Shown here in pieces: positions 5,283 through 8,644 of a stretch of DNA of 8,644 nt (position 1 is the stretch's first letter; each line of letters begins with the position of its first letter). The notes beneath the pieces were generated by a model. The model saw nothing but the letters and a program-made list of their open reading frames with translations, did no database searches and was not told where the DNA came from. Source of the stretch: JADGOV01 sp040002735 (GTDB taxonomy: Bacteria > Actinomycetota > Actinomycetes > JADGOV01); the NCBI GenBank assembly GCA_040002735.1, contig JBDUDX010000242.1, positions 1-8,644 on the forward strand, read 5' to 3'. The translations under genes and the position numbers were made by a program.

Positions 5283-5940
5283 CCGGGACCACCGTACGGT
5301 CGTAGACCCGGACCAACCGCGGGGCGGCGGTCCCCTGTCCTCGAAGCCGTACCGCTGCCCACCAGGCGATACCGCCGAGCAGGTTGATCGGGCGCAGCAA
5401 TTCCGGATGCAGGCCGGCGGCGGTGACTACCGGGTGGAGGGTGGCCGGGGTGTACCGGCGGAAGTGCCCGACCTTGCGGTCGAAGTCGCCGTACAGCGCC
5501 GGATAGGCCGGTACCCAGAGCACGACCGCGCCGCCAGGTCGGCACAGCGAACGCAATCCGCGCAGCGCGGCGACGTCGTCCTCGATGTGCTCCAAGACGT
5601 TCATCGCCAGCACCGTGTCGACCGGCGTGTCGAGCTCCACCTCACCGTCGAGATCCATCGGTAGCACCTCGACCCGCGGCTCCCGGTCGAAGCGGTCGCG
5701 GAGCGCGGCCAGGCACAGCGGGTCGGTATCGCTGACCACGAGTCGGTCCAGCCAGGTGAGCTGCGCGGAGAACTCACCCAGCCCGGCACCGACCTCGAGT
5801 ACGGATCGGCCGAGGTGCGGACGGAGCAGTTCGAGTTGGTACCGGCGGTAGTTCGCCGCGTCGGCCCCGCCCAGGTGGTTTTCCAGCGCGCGGGCGTCCG
5901 GGCTGCCGAGGTAGTTGCCCGCCGAGGCCCCCTCGCTCAC
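5203..5940 (-). CDS. class I SAM-dependent methyltransferase
   Basis: A 245-residue protein with the class I methyltransferase plan: motif I VLEVGAGLGEFS (47-58, GxGxG at 51-55), an acidic end of beta-2 in VVSDTDP (D71/D73), PMDLD around residue 96 and AMNVLEHIEDD (112-122), the usual post-motif near the SAM pocket. After the fold comes WVPAYPALYGDFDRKVGHFRRYT, a segment I associate with methyltransferases placed beside polyprenyl-linked glycosyltransferases. The start is GTG 5940, whose GTGA overlaps the stop of the upstream GT2 gene; the two are surely co-translated. There is no membrane segment, so it is cytoplasmic or peripheral. The natural substrate is probably a sugar or lipid-linked glycan intermediate made by its neighbour, but that is inference from context. 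The last 80 bases overlap the convergent ATPase gene on the other strand. Confidence 0.82.
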   Translation of the reverse strand: MSEGASAGNYLGSPDARALENHLGGADAANYRRYQLELLRPHLGRSVLEVGAGLGEFSAQLTWLDRLVVSDTDPLCLAALRDRFDREPRVEVLPMDLDGEVELDTPVDTVLAMNVLEHIEDDVAALRGLRSLCRPGGAVVLWVPAYPALYGDFDRKVGHFRRYTPATLHPVVTAAGLHPELLRPINLLGGIAWWAAVRLRGQGTAAPRLVRVYDRTVVPVTRLLERRWEPPFGQSLLCVARVSQR

Positions 5941-7178
5941 CCGCCGGTCCCGTCGGCCGACCCGCCTGGGCCGGTAAGCCGGCGGACCCCGAGCAGGGAG
6001 AAGAAGAAGCTCGCGACGATGGTTTCCACACCTAACATCAGCGCCAGCAGGGACGGGATCGCCAGGCGGAGTGTGTGCGACGGATCCAAGTGGCCGTAGC
6101 CGTTCGCCGCCCAGTTCCGGAATCCCAGGACCGCACCGAGGATCCCCAGCGCGATCATGGCGACACCGCCGAGCAGGCCGGTTTCCAGCCGTACGTGGCG
6201 GAACACCCGGTCCAGCCGGGCGCTGGGCGGCAGCAGCCCCTCGCTGATGGCGAAGACCTTCGCCATCAGCCCGAAGAGCACCGTCTGATAGCCGACCGCG
6301 ACGGCGCCACCGGCGTAGAGCAGGGTCTGGATGTCCAGGCCGAAACGGCCGATATAACGGGGCCCGGGCAACAGCCAGGCCATGGTGGCCAGGCCGATCA
6401 GCATGAGCGCCGCCCCGGGATAGAGATAGAGCCAGCGCGGGCTGTACAGCAGCAGGAACCGCAGGTGACGCCACCCGTCCCGCCAGCTGCGCAGGTGCGG
6501 TGGACGGGATCGGCCGTCGGGGCGCAACGTCGTCGGCACCTCGGCGATCCGCAGCCCGTGCATCCTCGCTTTGACCAGCATCTCGCTGGCGTACTCCATG
6601 CCCGAGGTTCGCAGCCGGAGGGCGCTGATTGCCTCCCGCCGGAAGCCGCGCAGGCCGCAGTGGAAGTCACGGACCGGTACCCGGAACAGCAGGCGCCCGA
6701 CCCGGGAGAGCACGGGGTTTCCGAAGTACCGGTGCAGCGCCGGCATCGCCCCGGGTTCGATGCCGCCCTCGAACCGGTTGCCGACGACGAGATCGGCACC
6801 GTCGCGCAGGCTTTCCAGGAATGCGTCCAGCCGCGCGAGGTCGTAGCTGTCGTCCGCGTCACCCATGATCACGTACGTGCCATGAGCGGCGGCGATGCCG
6901 GCCCGCAGGGCCGATCCGTAGCCGCGGACCGGCACGTCGATCACCCGGGCACCGAGCCGTCGGGCGATCTGCTGAGATCCATCGGTACTGCCGTTGTCGG
7001 CCACCACGATCTCGCCGGTAACGCCCAGCGAGGCCAGCGAGCCGGACGCCTTGCGGATACACGTCTCCAGCGTCTCCGCCTCGTTGAGGCACGGCAGGAC
7101 GACGCTGACATCGACTGCACCGGCGACTCGTGGTGGCGCATCGGCGTGCGGCGCACCGATGGACACGGCGATGCTCAT
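5937..7178 (-). CDS. GT2-family glycosyltransferase with C-terminal membrane domain (polyprenyl-phosphate sugar synthase type)
   Basis: The product has 413 residues. Residues about 22-250 are a GT-A fold of family 2, dolichyl-phosphate-mannose-synthase-like: SVVLPCLNEAETL (25-37), VVADNGSTDGS (58-68), RGYGSALRAG (85-94), and the metal/sugar-nucleotide motif GDADDSYD (106-113). Then come NRFEGG and a DFHCGLRGFRREA acceptor-side motif typical of the family. The last 150 residues hold four likely membrane helices (YLYPGAALMLIGLATMAWLL; a second near TLLYAGGAVAVGYQ; LLGGVAMIALGILGAVLGF; LLALMLGVETIVASFFF). It should transfer a sugar from a nucleotide donor to a polyprenyl phosphate at the inner face of the membrane. 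ATG 7178 is chosen because AAGGAGG lies eight bases upstream; a GTG at 7220 is in frame but poorer. It leads a two-gene unit with the methyltransferase and diverges from a GT-C enzyme that could use its product. Confidence 0.85.
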   Translation of the reverse strand: MSIAVSIGAPHADAPPRVAGAVDVSVVLPCLNEAETLETCIRKASGSLASLGVTGEIVVADNGSTDGSQQIARRLGARVIDVPVRGYGSALRAGIAAAHGTYVIMGDADDSYDLARLDAFLESLRDGADLVVGNRFEGGIEPGAMPALHRYFGNPVLSRVGRLLFRVPVRDFHCGLRGFRREAISALRLRTSGMEYASEMLVKARMHGLRIAEVPTTLRPDGRSRPPHLRSWRDGWRHLRFLLLYSPRWLYLYPGAALMLIGLATMAWLLPGPRYIGRFGLDIQTLLYAGGAVAVGYQTVLFGLMAKVFAISEGLLPPSARLDRVFRHVRLETGLLGGVAMIALGILGAVLGFRNWAANGYGHLDPSHTLRLAIPSLLALMLGVETIVASFFFSLLGVRRLTGPGGSADGTGG

Positions 7179-7349
7179 CGGGAGTGCCTCCTTCCCCGGG
7201 TTGCTCGCCGCTAGGCTCACCGGCGCTGGTCATTCTGCTGCCCTCACCCTCGCATCGACCCACAGCGGCCTGCACAGTGGTACGAATGCGGCGTGTCGCA
7301 GCCCGGCTACCGCAAGGCCGTCGGCTGCCCCGGCGTCGGGTCGCCGACC
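7179..7349. promoter_or_regulatory. divergent intergenic region between the two glycosyltransferase genes
   Basis: 171 bases separate the two starts, with the AAGGAGG ribosome binding site of the GT2 gene at 7187-7193. I found no hexamer pair convincing enough to call a promoter in either direction, nor a clear inverted repeat. An in-frame GTG at 7293 is an alternative start for the plus-strand gene and would shorten the region. Confidence 0.35.
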
Positions 7350-8644
7350 ATGACCGCGCTGCGCCAGCGTACGGCGCTGCTCCTGCTGGCCGTGCTCGCG
7401 GTCCCGTTCCTGACCGCCGGGCTGTACGAGGCGTGGCAGGATTCGCCGACCTTCGACGAGCCGGTGTACGTCGCCGCCGGCGTCACCGCGCTGACCCGGC
7501 ACGACCTGCGGATCAACCCGGAGCATCCGCCGCTGGCGAAGGTGCTCGCCGCGCTGCCGGTGCTCGCGGCCCATCCGCGGATCCCGGCCGGGCCGGGGTG
7601 GAGCCGCGGGGATGAGTACACCTACAGCGCCGCGTTCCTCCGGGCCCAACCGCCGGATCGGCTGCGGCGGGTGACGTTCGCGAGTCGGCTGGTTCCGCTG
7701 GCCGAAGCGGTGGCGGCGGCGTTTCTGATCTACGCGTTGGCCGCGATGCTGTTTTCCCCGGTCGCTGGTCTGCTCGCCGGCGGGCTGTGGCTGGCCAGCC
7801 CGCTGACGCTAGGTCTCGGTCACGTCGACGGAATCGACCTGCCCTTCACCGTCGCGACGCTGCTCCTCGCGGTCGCGTTGGCCGGCTACCTCCGGCGGCC
7901 GGGGCTGCGCGTCGCCGGGCTGCTCGGGCTGGCCGCCGGCACGGCCCTGCTCACCCGTCACACCGCTCTGATCGTGGTGCCGCTTGCCCTGCTCACCGCC
8001 GCGGCTACTCGGCGCCCGCGACGCCGGGCGCTCGCGGAGGTGGCGCTCGCGGCCGCCGTCGCCTGGGGCTGCCTGTGGACCGGGTACGCGTTGCTGGCCC
8101 CGTCAGCACTGGGCCTCGGCTGGGTCCCCCCGCTCTATGTCAGCGGCATCCACCGGCTGCAGGACCTGGGCCTGCAGCCGAGCAACGGCTACCTGTTCGG
8201 GCAGGCTTGGAGCGGTCGGCGGTGGTGGTACTGGCCGGGTGCCGTCGTACTCAAGGTGCCGGTGTGGAGCCTGCTGATCGCAGCCGCAGCGCCGTTTGCC
8301 TGGACGGATCTTCCGCGGGTGACCTGCAGGCGTGCCGCGCTGGTGGCGCTGGCGCCGGCCATCGCACTCGGCGCGTTCACCCTTCTCCAACCGCGAACCA
8401 TCGGCGTCCGTTACCTGCTGCCGGTACTGGCGCTGCTCGCGGTCTGTACCGGGCCGGTCGTCGCCCTGGCCACCAGCCGGGGCCGGCGGGCGGTGCTCGC
8501 CCTGCTGGCCGCGGGCTCGATCGCCGCCACGATAGCCGCCACCCCGCACCCGTTGGCCTGGAGCCAACCGCCGCTGACCCCGTCGTACCGGTACGCCACC
8601 AACTCTGACGTGGACTGGGGGCAGGACTGGTACCGGCTGCAGGC
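7350..8644 (+). CDS. polytopic GT-C glycosyltransferase, PMT/ArnT-like (GT39-related), 3' end outside the window
   Basis: 431 residues are visible and the frame runs off the right edge. An N-terminal membrane helix (LLLLAVLAVPFLTAGLY) is followed by an extracellular loop with the acidic pair D36-E37 in DSPTFDEPVY, the catalytic-base position of PMT-type enzymes. INPEHPPLAK (55-64) then matches the usual H/N-P-P-L-x-K loop. At least seven more hydrophobic helices follow, with GHVDGIDLPF and ALLTRHTALI at the places where this family has an H-x3-D and a T-K-x-T/S motif. Near the window end stands TNSDVDWGQDWYRL, the S/N-x-D-W-G-Q-D segment common in actinobacterial members. Such enzymes transfer a sugar from polyprenyl-phosphate to a protein, lipid or glycan on the outer face of the membrane. 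ATG 7350 is preferred; GTG 7293 is in frame, and neither has a strong ribosome binding site. The divergent GT2 gene may supply its lipid-linked donor. Confidence 0.82.
   Translation, partial: MTALRQRTALLLLAVLAVPFLTAGLYEAWQDSPTFDEPVYVAAGVTALTRHDLRINPEHPPLAKVLAALPVLAAHPRIPAGPGWSRGDEYTYSAAFLRAQPPDRLRRVTFASRLVPLAEAVAAAFLIYALAAMLFSPVAGLLAGGLWLASPLTLGLGHVDGIDLPFTVATLLLAVALAGYLRRPGLRVAGLLGLAAGTALLTRHTALIVVPLALLTAAATRRPRRRALAEVALAAAVAWGCLWTGYALLAPSALGLGWVPPLYVSGIHRLQDLGLQPSNGYLFGQAWSGRRWWYWPGAVVLKVPVWSLLIAAAAPFAWTDLPRVTCRRAALVALAPAIALGAFTLLQPRTIGVRYLLPVLALLAVCTGPVVALATSRGRRAVLALLAAGSIAATIAATPHPLAWSQPPLTPSYRYATNSDVDWGQDWYRLQ

Noticed and set aside
5941..6474. Extension of the methyltransferase frame upstream to 6474
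   Set aside because: It overlaps the GT2 membrane region in another frame and has no domain features. The GTGA overlap gives a natural start at 5940.
6075..7214. Long plus-strand open frame (379 codons) opposite the GT2 gene
   Set aside because: It is the mirror of a real gene with strong third-position GC bias. Its translation is rich in Arg/Pro/Gln with no motif, and the minus strand carries full GT2 motifs.
7787..8608. Plus-strand frame of 273 codons inside the GT-C gene
   Set aside because: Out-of-frame reading of the membrane enzyme, Arg/Pro/Ala-rich with no hydrophobic helices, whereas the 7350 frame has clear membrane helices and family motifs.

Overview
The window has two very different halves. 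From about 3.3 kb to the end the DNA is strongly GC-rich, with the third-position G/C bias, GTG starts, purine-rich ribosome binding sites and long antisense open frames of a high-GC actinobacterium. A filamentous or Micromonospora-like actinomycete is my guess; the sequence does not settle it. From base 1 to about 3.2 kb the GC content is clearly lower by eye. Its genes are small, tightly packed and all on the minus strand, and most carry a frameshift or an in-frame stop.

Left block (about 20 to 3113, minus strand, read right to left): (A) a single-pass membrane protein split by a +1 frameshift; (B) one reading frame running from 2741 to 1899, interrupted by a TGA and two TAG codons; (C) a 61-residue small protein; (D) a gene starting at 1796 with a phage-like N-terminal linker, then a +1 frameshift, an atypical PI3/4-kinase/HipA-like kinase domain, an in-frame TAG and a 99-residue tail; (E) a 95-residue unknown; (F) the start of a GH114-type glycosidase that stops after about 105 residues. 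Junctions are operon-like (ATGA overlap A/B, good ribosome binding sites before A, C, D and F). I read this as a degraded acquired element, probably phage- or plasmid-derived. No integrase, terminase, portal or attachment site is visible. A less likely alternative is that TAG is read through in this element.

Right block: an SDR oxidoreductase (minus) diverges from an RsbW-like histidine-kinase-fold ATPase with a long C-terminal extension (plus). The ATPase runs tail to tail, with an 80-base overlap, into a SAM methyltransferase (minus). The methyltransferase is translationally coupled to an upstream polytopic GT2 glycosyltransferase (minus). Divergent from these is a polytopic GT-C/PMT-like glycosyltransferase (plus) that runs off the window end. 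The last three probably build or modify a cell-surface or secreted glycan through a lipid-phosphate-sugar route.

No tRNA, rRNA, CRISPR array or insertion sequence was seen. The most interesting signals are the repeated stop and frame interruptions in the left block, the kinase with its phage-like linker, the leaderless-export GH114 fragment, and the ATPase's unassigned C-terminal domain.
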